Positions 16,074-25,736 are shown, numbered from the stretch's first letter. The stretch is 54,292 nt of DNA from Ahrensia sp. (GCA_002698425.1 NZXU01000074.1:1-54292), one strand, 5' to 3'. Numbers and translations are program-made. Notes: generated by a model from the sequence alone, not told the origin.

Positions 16074-17350
16074 AACGCCTCTACGACACCGAACTGATCT
16101 ACGGCCGGCTGCTCGCTGTCACGCAGCCGCATCTGATCGAGCGTTACAACAAGGCGCTGAAGGCGTTTGCGCTGCCGGAAACGAAGCTTGAGCAGTTCGA
16201 TATCGACAAGACCGGCTTCTCGCCGCAGGTCGCGGAAGAACTTGGGGATTACGACTATCTCGATCCGAACGGCGTTAATCGGCGCTTCATCATCCTGACC
16301 CCGGCGCAGTCGACGCTGCCGGTCGTACACACATGTTTCTCGAACACCGAAGCGCTGGTCTACGAGTTCTTTAACGCCAATTCGCGCGCCATCCAGGCGC
16401 TGACGATCAAGGATGTCATCTATGGCGAGATCGAGGACAATGTCACGGTCGTCAAGGACATCGAGGATCTGCTGTCGATCGAGCAGGTCGAGTTCAAGGT
16501 GCTGTCGGCGGACGATGTGCTCGGGAAGGCGGCGGAACTGCGCTCGCTGGTCGACCGGCTGAAGACGGAGCCGGATGCCTGGCGCGACGACGCGATGCTC
16601 GATCACATGGTCGATCTCGCCAAGATCGCGGGCGATATCCGCGAGAACCGGCTGGTGCCCGACAAGGTCGTTTTCCGGCATGACGCGTTCTGGACCAGCC
16701 ATTTCGGCGGCTGCTACGTCTTCAATGACGAGCGGACGACGACGGTGATCTGCGACCCCGACGCGCCGGGCTTTCGCCGGTCGCGCCCCTGGCAGGTCAG
16801 CTATATCTCTCTTCGCGACGAAACGCGCGTCTATCGTTTCCTCGCCGAAACAGGCCGGCTGGACCCGCCACGGGCATCATGGCTGGAGACTTCCGGCTTT
16901 CTCGAGCATCGCGCCGAGATGGCGATCCGCGCCTTGTTGAGGAAGGCCGAGCCCGGCGCGATCTTCGACCGCATGGACGCTGTCTGGCTGCAGACCTGGA
17001 TGCACCGCAACGCCGCGTTGATCGCGGAGGACGGCGTCTACCCGTTCCTGAACGGGGTGAAACGCGAGATTGCGCAGTCGGGCCGCATCGAGATCGGCCG
17101 CATTGCCGACCATCTTCGTTTCCTGCTGGCGCGGGGGCGACCGGAGCACAAGGATGCCTGGCTGGTGAACCGGCTGATCACCGAATATGTTCCAAGCGAT
17201 TACGTCTCGCGTTATGTTTTCAACAAGCAAGGCTTCTACAAGGACTATGCCGGTTACGACGACAGGTTCCGGCAACACGTTGTTGAGACGCTGAAGACCA
17301 CCTATCTGACTGACAAGGCCGCTTTCCGAAAGCGACTCTACGGTCTCTGA
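16070..17350 (+). CDS. Conserved hypothetical protein coupled to the AAA+ gene
   Basis: A 426-residue soluble protein starting MKRLYDTELIYGRLLAVTQP. It has no signal peptide, membrane segment or recognised catalytic motif. Distinct blocks are GFSPQVAEELGDYDYLDPNG, TFLVHTCFSNTEALVYEFF-like text near residues 80-105 and a C-terminal helical region. The start is set at the ATG overlapping the AAA+ stop (ATGA); a GTG-like extension to 16058 is not needed. Tight coupling suggests a complex with the ATPase, but no function is claimed. Confidence 0.7.
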   Translation: MKRLYDTELIYGRLLAVTQPHLIERYNKALKAFALPETKLEQFDIDKTGFSPQVAEELGDYDYLDPNGVNRRFIILTPAQSTLPVVHTCFSNTEALVYEFFNANSRAIQALTIKDVIYGEIEDNVTVVKDIEDLLSIEQVEFKVLSADDVLGKAAELRSLVDRLKTEPDAWRDDAMLDHMVDLAKIAGDIRENRLVPDKVVFRHDAFWTSHFGGCYVFNDERTTTVICDPDAPGFRRSRPWQVSYISLRDETRVYRFLAETGRLDPPRASWLETSGFLEHRAEMAIRALLRKAEPGAIFDRMDAVWLQTWMHRNAALIAEDGVYPFLNGVKREIAQSGRIEIGRIADHLRFLLARGRPEHKDAWLVNRLITEYVPSDYVSRYVFNKQGFYKDYAGYDDRFRQHVVETLKTTYLTDKAAFRKRLYGL

Positions 17351-17370
17351 CCTTCCGGGGGAACTACGCC

Positions 17371-18474
17371 ATGCTGGATCCGATCATCGCCTTCTTTTCG
17401 CGCATCTTCGAATTGATCGGGCGCGGCATCGGGCACTTCATCGCCTGGCTGCTCTGGCCCTTCATCGCGTTTCGCAACTGGCTGCGCGGGCGTGGCTGGT
17501 TCGTGAAGATCCCGGTTTTCGCGATCCTGCTCGGTATCGTCTTTTCTTACGGGTACCTCATCTACATCACCCAGTTCTGGTCGATCGGCGATCCGAACTA
17601 CCCGGAGCGCTACGCCTTCCAGACAGAATATGGAGCAGCCGGCTCGCAGGCCGACAACGGCACCTGCCATCGCTCCGCGATGGCGCAGGTGGCCGCGGAC
17701 CTGATCGACAAGAACGTCAATCAGGAGCACTGGGTCCCCTCCAATCCGCTGTCGAAGGCCGGCTTCGCGTTCGTGATCGACTGGAAGGATACGCCTTTCT
17801 TCGACAACAAGGCGGCGTTTCAGCTTGGCATAAACCAGACGGTACGCAGAACGGCAGTGGAACTGGTCGACCGCCTTGGGCGCGTGCGTGGAACGTCTTC
17901 GATCAACCAGAACCTGCAGGAAGCGCGCGAGGCGGCGAACTACCGGGAGGATGCCTGGGTCTTCACCTTCAGTCCGCCCTTCCTGCAGCCTTCGACGCAG
18001 GCGCGACTGCGCGACGCGCGCAAAAGCCTGCTGGCGTTCAACGAGGAACTGCAGGGATGCCGGGCGGAATTCGATGCGCGCGCCGACAATTTGCTGCAGT
18101 TCTTCGATCGCGTGACCGCTGATATCGGTTCGACATCGGAGATCCTCCAGCGCCGCATGGAGCAGAGCAATTTCACCGGTTTCGATGCGCGCGCCGATGA
18201 CCGGTTCTGGTTCACCTTCGGACAGCTTTATGGCTATTACGGAATTCTCTCCGCCGCGCGCAGCGACTTCCGCGATGTGGTGGCGCAGCGCAACCTGGAT
18301 GCGATCTGGAATCGTGTCGACGAGCAATTGCAGGACGCGCTCACGGTTCGCCCGCCTTTCGTGGCCAATGGCAGCGCGTCGAGCCTCATCAAGTCGCATC
18401 TGGAATCGATCGGTTTCGACCTGCTTCGCGTGCGTTCTAATCTGGTGGAAATGCGCGACGTGCTCGACCGGTAA
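17371..18474 (+). CDS. DUF2333-like inner-membrane protein
   Basis: A 367-residue protein. An N-terminal amphipathic/hydrophobic region is followed by a strong membrane segment (about residues 48-67, VKIPVFAILLGIVFSYGYLIY), leaving about 300 residues outside the cytoplasm. The block SAMAQVAADLIDKNVNQEHW, followed by WVPSNPL, WKDTPFFDNKAAFQLGI and LARE-type helices, matches my memory of DUF2333 (COG5345). In Pseudomonas a DUF2333 gene lies beside a PspA-family gene. Here it would link cytoplasmic ATPase partners to the periplasmic CHAT protein. It starts 20 bp after the previous gene, with GGGGGAA upstream. Confidence 0.65.
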   Translation: MLDPIIAFFSRIFELIGRGIGHFIAWLLWPFIAFRNWLRGRGWFVKIPVFAILLGIVFSYGYLIYITQFWSIGDPNYPERYAFQTEYGAAGSQADNGTCHRSAMAQVAADLIDKNVNQEHWVPSNPLSKAGFAFVIDWKDTPFFDNKAAFQLGINQTVRRTAVELVDRLGRVRGTSSINQNLQEAREAANYREDAWVFTFSPPFLQPSTQARLRDARKSLLAFNEELQGCRAEFDARADNLLQFFDRVTADIGSTSEILQRRMEQSNFTGFDARADDRFWFTFGQLYGYYGILSAARSDFRDVVAQRNLDAIWNRVDEQLQDALTVRPPFVANGSASSLIKSHLESIGFDLLRVRSNLVEMRDVLDR

Positions 18475-18494
18475 TCCAAGCCTTTCAAGAAGGC

Positions 18495-21215
18495 ATGCTG
18501 CGTCAGCTCCTCCCTGTTCTGATGCTGGTCGCGATCCATGCGGCGGGCATCGGGCTTGCCACTGCGCAGGAGCGACCCGCAGCTGATGAGCAGGAGAATC
18601 CGTCGGCTGCCGGCGAACCGCTGACCCATGAAGAGTTTCAAGATCTTCTGATCGACCTGAAGGCCTGGATCGCGGGCTCCGCCGATCATGGCGAGATCGA
18701 AAAATATGCCCGGCAGACATGGCGGCTGGCCGTCGATAGCTTCGGGCAGGAATCGCGAGAAGTCCTCGAAGTCGAATACCTGATCACCGACAGCGTGATC
18801 CGTCAGGCCCGTTATGACGAGGCGCTGGAGCTTGCCCGCATGGTCGCGGCGCGCGCCAACCGTCTTCTCCAACCCGACGACGAACTGGTCTGGCAATGCC
18901 TTAACCTGCTGATCCAGGCGCATACGCAAAGCGGCGACGCCGCCGGGGCGCAATCGCTGGCCGCCAATGTTCTTGCCGAGGCGGAACGGCGCCTCGGGGA
19001 GGGCCATTACCTGACCATCGCGACCCGGCTCCAGCTGGCGCGCGCCGCCCGGTCGCTCGGACAGGCCGACGTTGCCGAGACCCATTTTTCCCGCATCGCG
19101 GAACTGACGAACGGCAAGACGGATGTCCGGATGACCCAGATCCGCGCCACGGCGCTGGGCGAACTCGGTTACATGCAGGCGGGGCGCGGCAAGCTGGAGG
19201 ATGCGCTTGCGAGTCTCGATGCGGCCATCGCGGACTACAAGACCATCTACAGTGTCCTGAAGCATCCCGATCTGCAGCCGGACATATTGGAAGCCTCGGC
19301 GACCAAGGCAAAGGTTCTTTGGGCGTTGGACCGGTTCGACGAGACGAGCGCCTTCATCGAACCGATCCAGGCGCGCGTGGAGGAGGTCTACGGGCGCGAC
19401 AGTTCCCGGTGGGCGGTTTTCGCTCGGATGAAGGCGCTGACGCTCTATGACGAGGACCGGCCGGAGGACGCTAAACGGGCCATCGGCCTGATGCGAGAGG
19501 TCGAGGCGATCTGGGCGGATCAGCGTGGCGCCTCCGATTCCGATCTCGTCGAAGCCCGCGACATGCTGGGTTTCATGCTGGCCCGCAACGACCGGCCCGC
19601 GGAGGGGCTGGAGGTTTTCGGGCGCACGCTGGAAGGCGGCGCGCTGCCGCGCGGCGACTATTATCTCTATGCGCTGGCGCTCGCCGCGAAAGAGGGCGTC
19701 TGGGATGCGACGCGCGCCGGCAACAGCGTGCTCGACTATCTTCAGACCATTCAAGGCTTTGGCGCGGCCCGTGCCCAGGCGCAGCTCAACCGGAGGCTGG
19801 AAGCCGGCACGGGCGAGGCTGCCGCGATATTGCGGGACCTTTCCGACGGCGAGGCCGGCGTGCAGGAGGCACAGCTTCGCCTGGCCGCGATGATGGGATT
19901 GCCGCTGGATGCGCGGAACGAGGCCGAGGAGCAGAGCCTTCGCGCGGAGCTTCGGGCACTGCAGGACGCGACCCGCGAAATCAGGCAGAGGATCAATTCG
20001 GACTTCCCCGCTTTGGCTTCGGTCAGCGGGCGCGCCTCCCTGAGCAAGGAGGACATCCAGAAGCATCTGGGCGAGGACGAGGCGCTGGTCATCCTCGAGA
20101 CCGGCGCGCTGGACGGACAGCCGATGGGCATGGTGATCACCCGCGACGACGCCATGTGGTATTCGATCTCCGCCACGGCCTTCCAGATGAAGCAGGCGGT
20201 CGACGCGATCCGGGCGTCGGTCAGGCTCCAACTCGGCGTGCGGTCGGCCGCGCCGAAACAGAAGCGGCAGGCACCGACCGCCGCGTTTCCGGTCGATGAC
20301 GCCTATGGTCTCTACGAGGTGATGATCGCGCCCGGCGCGGACTTGCTGGCCGGCAAGACGCATCTCTACTTCGACCTGCAAGGCGCGATGACGGCGCTGC
20401 CGCCGCATCTGCTCGTCGCGTCGCCACCGAGCGAGGGCGAGCCGACCGACTGGCTCGTCCGGCACCATTCGATCACGGTACTGCCCTCGATTGCGGCGCT
20501 GCGCACGGCGGGACTGACCGGGGCGGCGTCGCCGTCCCGGCCGATTCTCGCATTCGCAAACCCGGTCTTCGATGTCGTGCCGAGCGCGCCGGCGACCCTT
20601 CGCAGCGCCCTCGCGCCGCTGCCGGAGACCGCCGACGAGGCCGGCTCGGTCGTGGCCGCCTTCGACGCGCCGGCTTCCGCCGCCAGGCTTGGCGCCGATG
20701 CCAGCGAGGCAGCGTTCAAGGCAGCGGCTCTCGATGACTACCGGGTCCTCTACTTCGCCACGCACGGGCTGGTGGCGGGCGACATCGCGGGCACCGCCGG
20801 AGCGCCACTCGCCGAGCCGGCCCTGGCGCTGACCGCGGGAGAGGGCGAGGACGGTTTCCTGACCGCTTCGGAGATCGCGCAGATGCGGCTTTCGGCCGAC
20901 TGGGTGGTGCTGTCGGCCTGCAACACGGCAGTGGGCGACCGTCCGGGCGCGGAGCCGCTTTCCGGCCTCGCCCAGGCCTTCATGTATGCAGGCGCCCGTG
21001 CGCTGATGGTCAGCCATTGGCCGGTGGAAAGCCAATCGGCCGTCCGGCTGATGACCGATCTGTTCGCGATCCGCAGCCGCTCGCCTGAGATGCGCGCGGC
21101 CGATGCGCAGCGCGAGGCGATCCTCGCCATGCTGGACGATGCCGGCCACCCTGAATGGTCGCATCCGGCCTACTGGGCTCCCTTTATCCTGGTCGGCGTG
21201 CCGGACCGGCGCTGA
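18495..21215 (+). CDS. Exported TPR-CHAT protein (caspase-like peptidase)
   Basis: A 906-residue protein. An N-terminal signal peptide (LLPVLMLVAIHAAGIGLATAQE) is followed by TPR-like helical repeats (about residues 60-450), a linker, and a C-terminal CHAT domain (about 560-905). The caspase-type dyad is visible as His757 in LYFATHGLV and Cys809 in VVLSACNTAVGD. It also has the later CHAT blocks GLAQAFMYAGARALMVSHWPV and SHPAYWAPFILVG. It is the last gene of the operon (20-bp gap). Export makes it probably periplasmic, unlike the cytoplasmic CHAT proteases of CRISPR/gasdermin defence. Confidence 0.88.
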   Translation: MLRQLLPVLMLVAIHAAGIGLATAQERPAADEQENPSAAGEPLTHEEFQDLLIDLKAWIAGSADHGEIEKYARQTWRLAVDSFGQESREVLEVEYLITDSVIRQARYDEALELARMVAARANRLLQPDDELVWQCLNLLIQAHTQSGDAAGAQSLAANVLAEAERRLGEGHYLTIATRLQLARAARSLGQADVAETHFSRIAELTNGKTDVRMTQIRATALGELGYMQAGRGKLEDALASLDAAIADYKTIYSVLKHPDLQPDILEASATKAKVLWALDRFDETSAFIEPIQARVEEVYGRDSSRWAVFARMKALTLYDEDRPEDAKRAIGLMREVEAIWADQRGASDSDLVEARDMLGFMLARNDRPAEGLEVFGRTLEGGALPRGDYYLYALALAAKEGVWDATRAGNSVLDYLQTIQGFGAARAQAQLNRRLEAGTGEAAAILRDLSDGEAGVQEAQLRLAAMMGLPLDARNEAEEQSLRAELRALQDATREIRQRINSDFPALASVSGRASLSKEDIQKHLGEDEALVILETGALDGQPMGMVITRDDAMWYSISATAFQMKQAVDAIRASVRLQLGVRSAAPKQKRQAPTAAFPVDDAYGLYEVMIAPGADLLAGKTHLYFDLQGAMTALPPHLLVASPPSEGEPTDWLVRHHSITVLPSIAALRTAGLTGAASPSRPILAFANPVFDVVPSAPATLRSALAPLPETADEAGSVVAAFDAPASAARLGADASEAAFKAAALDDYRVLYFATHGLVAGDIAGTAGAPLAEPALALTAGEGEDGFLTASEIAQMRLSADWVVLSACNTAVGDRPGAEPLSGLAQAFMYAGARALMVSHWPVESQSAVRLMTDLFAIRSRSPEMRAADAQREAILAMLDDAGHPEWSHPAYWAPFILVGVPDRR

Positions 21216-21445
21216 AACCGCCGAAACAGTCCCTTCCTGTCCGTCCTGCGACGGGTGCTGTCGCGTCGCGAACCGGGTGGTTTTGCCCGGGGCAATAGTG
21301 TCCGGCGAGCAGTTTCACCGGCGCTTGCGGCGCCATTCCTGCACCCGGAGGCAATTTGGCATTGCAATCGGGGAGCATATGTCGTGTATACATTTTCGCA
21401 TCGGCGGCGGAGTTCCGCCGCGAGGAACAGAACGGGGAGGAAGCA

Positions 21446-23125
21446 TTGGCCGAGTTCAAGACCGACATCGAAATCGCACGCGCGGCGAACAAGAAACCCA
21501 TTCAGGAAATCGGCGCGAAGCTCGACATCGCGAGCGAGCATTTGCTGCCATACGGGCATGACAAGGCCAAGGTTTCCGCGGATTTCATCGCATCGCTAAA
21601 GGGCCGTCCGGACGGCAAGCTGATCCTGGTCACGGCGATCAATCCGACGCCCGCCGGCGAGGGCAAGACGACCACCACGGTCGGCCTCGGCGACGGCCTC
21701 AACCGGATCGGCAAGAAAGCGGCCATATGTATACGTGAGGCGTCGCTCGGACCGAATTTCGGCATGAAGGGCGGGGCCGCCGGCGGCGGCAATGCGCAGG
21801 TTGTGCCGATGGAGGACATGAACCTCCATTTCACCGGCGACTTCCACGCCATCACCTCGGCGCACAACCTGCTGTCGGCGATGATCGACAACCATATCTA
21901 CTGGGGCAACGAACTGGGCATCGACGAGCGCCGCGTGACCTGGCGCCGTGTCATGGACATGAACGACCGCGCGCTGCGTGACATCGTTGTGTCTCTCGGC
22001 GGCGTCGCCAACGGCTTCCCGCGCCAGACCGGCTTCGATATCACCGTCGCCTCGGAGGTCATGGCGATCCTGTGCCTTGCCTCGGACCTGAAGGATCTGC
22101 AGAAGCGCCTCGGCGACATCGTCGTCGCCTATCGCCGCGACAAGACGCCGGTCTATTGCCGCGACATCAAAGCCGACGGCGCGATGACCGTGTTGCTCAA
22201 GGACGCGATGCAGCCGAACCTCGTGCAGACGCTGGAAAACAATCCGGCCTTCGTGCATGGCGGACCCTTCGCCAATATCGCGCATGGCTGCAACTCGGTG
22301 ATCGCGACCACGACGGCGCTGAAGCTCGCCGACTATGTCGTGACCGAAGCCGGTTTCGGCGCCGATCTGGGCGCGGAAAAGTTCTTCGACATCAAGTGCC
22401 GCAAGGCCGGCCTCAAGCCCGCCGCCGCCGTGATCGTGGCGACCGTGCGCGCCATGAAGATGAATGGCGGGGTCAAGAAGGACGATCTCGGGACCGAGAA
22501 TGTCGACGCCGTGAAGAAGGGCTGTCCGAACCTCGGCCGCCATATCGGCAATGTGAAGGGCTTCGGCGTTCCGGTCGTCGTCGCGATCAACCATTTCGTC
22601 ACCGACACCGAAGCCGAAGTGCAGGCGGTGAAGGACTATGTCGCCCAGCAGGGCGCGGAAGCGATCCTGTGCAAGCACTGGGCCCAGGGTTCGGCCGGCA
22701 TCGAGGATCTGGCGAACAAGGTCGTTTCGCTCGCCGAGAGCGGCTCGGCCAATTTCTCGCCGCTCTATCCCGACGAGATGGGCCTTTTCCAGAAGATCGA
22801 GACAGTCGCCAAGCGCATCTATCATGCCGACGAAGTGATCGCCGACAAGAGCGTGCGCGCCCAGCTGAAGCAGTGGGAAGAGGACGGCTACGGCCACCTG
22901 CCGGTCTGCATGGCGAAGACCCAGTATTCGTTCTCGACCGACCCGAACCTGCGCGGCGCGCCGACCGGCCATTCCGTGCCGGTGCGCGAGGTGCGGCTGT
23001 CGGCCGGCGCCGGTTTCATCGTGGCGATCTGCGGTGAGATCATGACCATGCCGGGCCTGCCGCGCAAACCGTCGGCCGAGGTCATCCGCCTCGATGACGA
23101 CCTCAATGTCGAGGGGCTGTTCTAA
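21446..23125 (+). CDS. fhs: Formate--tetrahydrofolate ligase
   Basis: A 559-residue enzyme of the standard length, converting formate, ATP and tetrahydrofolate to 10-formyl-THF in one-carbon metabolism. Landmarks are the P-loop-like [39 protein letters not shown] and [18 protein letters not shown] at the C-terminus. The start is TTG at 21446, with GGGGAGG 5 nt upstream; this gives the family length, while an extended frame to 21356 adds unrelated residues. The 230-bp gap upstream holds a small hairpin (21273-21290) but no recognised riboswitch. Confidence 0.97.
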   Translation: MAEFKTDIEIARAANKKPIQEIGAKLDIASEHLLPYGHDKAKVSADFIASLKGRPDGKLILVTAINPTPAGEGKTTTTVGLGDGLNRIGKKAAICIREASLGPNFGMKGGAAGGGNAQVVPMEDMNLHFTGDFHAITSAHNLLSAMIDNHIYWGNELGIDERRVTWRRVMDMNDRALRDIVVSLGGVANGFPRQTGFDITVASEVMAILCLASDLKDLQKRLGDIVVAYRRDKTPVYCRDIKADGAMTVLLKDAMQPNLVQTLENNPAFVHGGPFANIAHGCNSVIATTTALKLADYVVTEAGFGADLGAEKFFDIKCRKAGLKPAAAVIVATVRAMKMNGGVKKDDLGTENVDAVKKGCPNLGRHIGNVKGFGVPVVVAINHFVTDTEAEVQAVKDYVAQQGAEAILCKHWAQGSAGIEDLANKVVSLAESGSANFSPLYPDEMGLFQKIETVAKRIYHADEVIADKSVRAQLKQWEEDGYGHLPVCMAKTQYSFSTDPNLRGAPTGHSVPVREVRLSAGAGFIVAICGEIMTMPGLPRKPSAEVIRLDDDLNVEGLF

Positions 23126-23129
23126 AGCC

Positions 23130-23717
23130 TTACCGACCGGCCCAGCGCAACGCGTCGTCGAGCCGGTCGTCTCCCCAGAAAAGCTCGCCGTCGACCACGA
23201 AGCTCGGCGAGCCGAAAATACCGAGCCGCCGCGCCTCGTCTGTCGCGGCGGCCAATTCGTTGGCGCCTTCCTCCGAGTCCGCCCGCGCCAGAACATGCTC
23301 CGGATCCTGGCCGGCGGCCTCGATGCTTTTCGAGATGTTCGGCTCGCTGCCTGCCGGCAATTCCTCTTCGAACCAGAGGCGATAGGCCGAGGTGGCGTAT
23401 GGCGAACACCAGCCTTCCCCTGCCGCAATCGTCGCGACGCGGTTGGCGCGTTCCAGTTCGGCGAGCGGGTAGGGTGCGGGCAGTTTCGGCGAGAGCCCGT
23501 ATAGCGGCGCACGGCGTTCGATATCGCGCCACATATAGGCGGATTTGACGGGTTTCTTCGCGAAGGGGATGTTGTCCATCTCGATCATGATGGCGCGGAC
23601 GTTGAAGGGCTTCCAGGCGAAGCTGACGCCGGTCTCGGCGCTGACCTTTTCCAGCCGCATCACCGTCAGGTAGCTGTATGTGCTGCCGATCGAAAACCAG
23701 AAATCGATATCCGCCAT
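23130..23717 (-). CDS. DsbA-fold 2-hydroxychromene-2-carboxylate isomerase-like protein
   Basis: A 195-residue protein of the kappa-class GST/HCCA isomerase group. The N-terminus DFWFSIGSTYSYLTVMRLE carries the active-site Ser where DsbA has CxxC, and the cis-Pro loop is GIFGSPSFVVDGELFWGDDR. These proteins isomerise glutathione-dependent aromatic intermediates or act as GSTs, and no aromatic-degradation genes are nearby. The start at 23717 has a GGGAG site. It is convergent with fhs (4-bp gap). Confidence 0.85.
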   Translation of the reverse strand: MADIDFWFSIGSTYSYLTVMRLEKVSAETGVSFAWKPFNVRAIMIEMDNIPFAKKPVKSAYMWRDIERRAPLYGLSPKLPAPYPLAELERANRVATIAAGEGWCSPYATSAYRLWFEEELPAGSEPNISKSIEAAGQDPEHVLARADSEEGANELAAATDEARRLGIFGSPSFVVDGELFWGDDRLDDALRWAGR

Positions 23718-23785
23718 GGCCGCTCTCCCTTTTCACCTTCCGTCAGGAGACTAACACGGCAGGCCAGCGCGGTGGATAAACCGAT

Positions 23786-25312
23786 CTACAGCGGCTGCGG
23801 GCCGCGCCAGGATGTCAGGGCCGAAAGGCGGGCGGTCTTCTTGAACTGGTGGCGGTCCATGCGCCGCAGGATGCCGGCCAGGAAGCCGATCGTCTCGACG
23901 ATATATGGGCCCTTGTTCAGCATGACGCATTCCGCGCGCTGGCCCATCGCGGCGTCGGTCACCTCGGCACGCGACGGCGCGCCTGTCTTCAAAAGGGTCT
24001 GCAGAACCTGAGTCGCCCAGACGGCGGGGATGTGAGCGGCCTCGCACAGCCAGAGGATTTCCTCCTGAACTTCGGAAAGGCGTTCGGTGCCAACTTCCAT
24101 GGCGAGGTCGCCGCGCGCGATCATCACGCCGACGGGGCGCGATGCTCCGGCCCGTACGATCAGCCGCGGCAGGTTGCGAACCGCGAGCGTGGTCTCGATC
24201 TTCAAAAGCAGCGGCTGGGGCGGGCGGTCGCCGCGACGCCGGTCGAGCTCCGTCATCATCAGGCGGAGATCCCCGGTGCGCTGGATGAAGGAGCATCCGA
24301 CGATGTCGGCATGGCCGGCGACGAAATCGAGATCGGCCCGGTCCTTTGCCGTCAGCGGCTCGATCTCGAGATCGACGGCGGGAAAGTTGATGCCCTTTTC
24401 AAGCTTGAGCTTTTCGCCCTTGTCGCGGGCGATGGTGATCTCCATGACGACGCCGTCGTCGCCGGTTTCGGCGATGCGCGCGCCGATCTTGCCGTCATCG
24501 ATCCAGACCAGCATGCCGGGCTGCAGCTTGGCGAGGATATGCGGGAAGGTGATCGTGATGGCCGGCAGGCCGGAGCGGGCGCGATCCGGCGCGCGCAGCA
24601 GGACGAAGCGATCGCCGCGATGAAGGCGATGCCGTCCGGCATTGTCGACAGTTTCGATGCGGCATTTCGGGCCGGCGATGTCCATGAGGACGGGGCAGCG
24701 CCGCCCGGCCTTGACCTCGGCCTCGCGGATGTTGGCGATCATCGCCGCCCAGATCTCCGGGCCGTCATGGGCGCAATTGATGCGAAAGCAGCTCGCGCCG
24801 GCATCCATCAGCCTGCCGATATAGGCGGGATCATGGGCGCCCTGCTCCGGCACGGTGACCATGATGCGGGTCTTGTAACGGCCCGGGTAGTCGCCGAAGA
24901 AAAGCTCCTGCTGATCGGTGATGAACTCGACGCCGGCGGACATCTCGGCGGGCTCGGGCCACGAGGCCGGCCGGCCCGACAGTCCGTCGAGCGTCGCCGC
25001 GACGGCGGCGAGCGACTGGCGCGGGTGGGATTCGGCGCGTCCCAGGGACGACAGGCCGAGCGCGGCGAGATCGTCCTGCAATTCGGTCAGGTCGCGCTGG
25101 CGGGCGGCGAGGTAGAAGGCGAGGTTCTCCGCACCGGCGAGGAATTCCGGGCGTCCGATCTCCGCTTGCCAGTCGGCGAAGATCGCAGCGGCGTCGGCGT
25201 CGATCTCCGCCATGCGCTCATGCAGCAGCGCGCGGCATGCGCCGATGCGCATGGCCTGGTCTTCATCGTCGATGCAAGCAGAGATGTCTGGACGGGGTGT
25301 CATTGTCGCCAT
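23786..25312 (-). CDS. Pyruvate kinase-like protein with N-terminal extension
   Basis: A 508-residue protein. Residues 1-140 are a helical domain not found in classical pyruvate kinase. The PK barrel begins at YKTRIMVTVPEQGAHD and has FRINCAHDGPE (for RxNFSHG), DIAGPKCRIE, LLLKIETTLAVRN (catalytic Lys), VGVMIARGDLAMEVG and WATQVLQTLLKTGAPSRAEV. It ends soon after, so the usual allosteric C-terminal domain is missing. Such extended, C-truncated forms occur in Hyphomicrobiales. It should convert PEP and ADP to pyruvate and ATP, but regulation must differ from the classical enzyme. ATG at 25312; the frame stays open to 25564 without homology. Confidence 0.8.
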   Translation of the reverse strand: MATMTPRPDISACIDDEDQAMRIGACRALLHERMAEIDADAAAIFADWQAEIGRPEFLAGAENLAFYLAARQRDLTELQDDLAALGLSSLGRAESHPRQSLAAVAATLDGLSGRPASWPEPAEMSAGVEFITDQQELFFGDYPGRYKTRIMVTVPEQGAHDPAYIGRLMDAGASCFRINCAHDGPEIWAAMIANIREAEVKAGRRCPVLMDIAGPKCRIETVDNAGRHRLHRGDRFVLLRAPDRARSGLPAITITFPHILAKLQPGMLVWIDDGKIGARIAETGDDGVVMEITIARDKGEKLKLEKGINFPAVDLEIEPLTAKDRADLDFVAGHADIVGCSFIQRTGDLRLMMTELDRRRGDRPPQPLLLKIETTLAVRNLPRLIVRAGASRPVGVMIARGDLAMEVGTERLSEVQEEILWLCEAAHIPAVWATQVLQTLLKTGAPSRAEVTDAAMGQRAECVMLNKGPYIVETIGFLAGILRRMDRHQFKKTARLSALTSWRGPQPL

Positions 25313-25421
25313 TGGGTGTGCCTCATCACGGCTTCCGGCTCGCGGGAACCGCCCCCGGGCCAAAGTCCTCGGCGGCGAAGCTAGTTCCCAACGATTGCGT
25401 TTCCGTGACACCGAGGGCAGG

Positions 25422-25736
25422 TCAGGAACCGGCGCTGTCGTCCTCGTCCTCGTCGACTTCGCGAACGACCTCCACCGTGACGTGGGTGACGAGCGCGGCG
25501 ATGACACCGAGGACGGCGAGCCATGGCGCGGCGAGCGCGACCGCGCCACCGGCAACGACGCCAATCGTCAGCGGCGTTTCGAGAACGATGTCGCCATCCG
25601 AAGCCTTGAGGCGGAGAGAGCGGACATTGCCTTCCTCGACGATCTCCTTGATGCGCTCGATCAGCTTGTCGCCGGCGATCTCGATTTCTTCCGTGAAGGT
25701 CTTCTTGCCCTTCGCGTTTTGGTCCTGCGTGTCCAT
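25422..25736 (-). CDS. DUF4342-like small membrane protein
   Basis: A 104-residue protein with the DUF4342 pattern: a helical amphipathic start (EEIEIAGDKLIERIKEIVEE), GNVRSLRLKASDG, then a hydrophobic segment containing LTIGVVAGGAVALAAPWLAV and a second LGVIAALVTHVTVEV, and an acidic tail. A GGAGG-like site lies upstream of 25736. The function is unknown. It lies between the pyruvate-kinase-like and extensin-like genes on the same strand. Confidence 0.8.
   Translation of the reverse strand: MDTQDQNAKGKKTFTEEIEIAGDKLIERIKEIVEEGNVRSLRLKASDGDIVLETPLTIGVVAGGAVALAAPWLAVLGVIAALVTHVTVEVVREVDEDEDDSAGS

Noticed and set aside
18237..21164. Very long minus-strand open frame (975 codons) opposite the CHAT gene
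   Set aside because: It has no recognisable domain and a composition typical of the complement of GC-rich coding DNA. The plus-strand frame has clear signal peptide, TPR and CHAT motifs.
21216..21445. Possible riboswitch upstream of fhs (hairpin CCGGG/CCCGG at 21273-21290)
   Set aside because: Only a 5-bp stem is seen; no conserved tetrahydrofolate-riboswitch core or other known aptamer could be recognised.
21596..23512. Minus-strand frame (638 codons) across fhs and into the HCCA-isomerase gene
   Set aside because: It runs antisense to a clear fhs gene and carries no motif.
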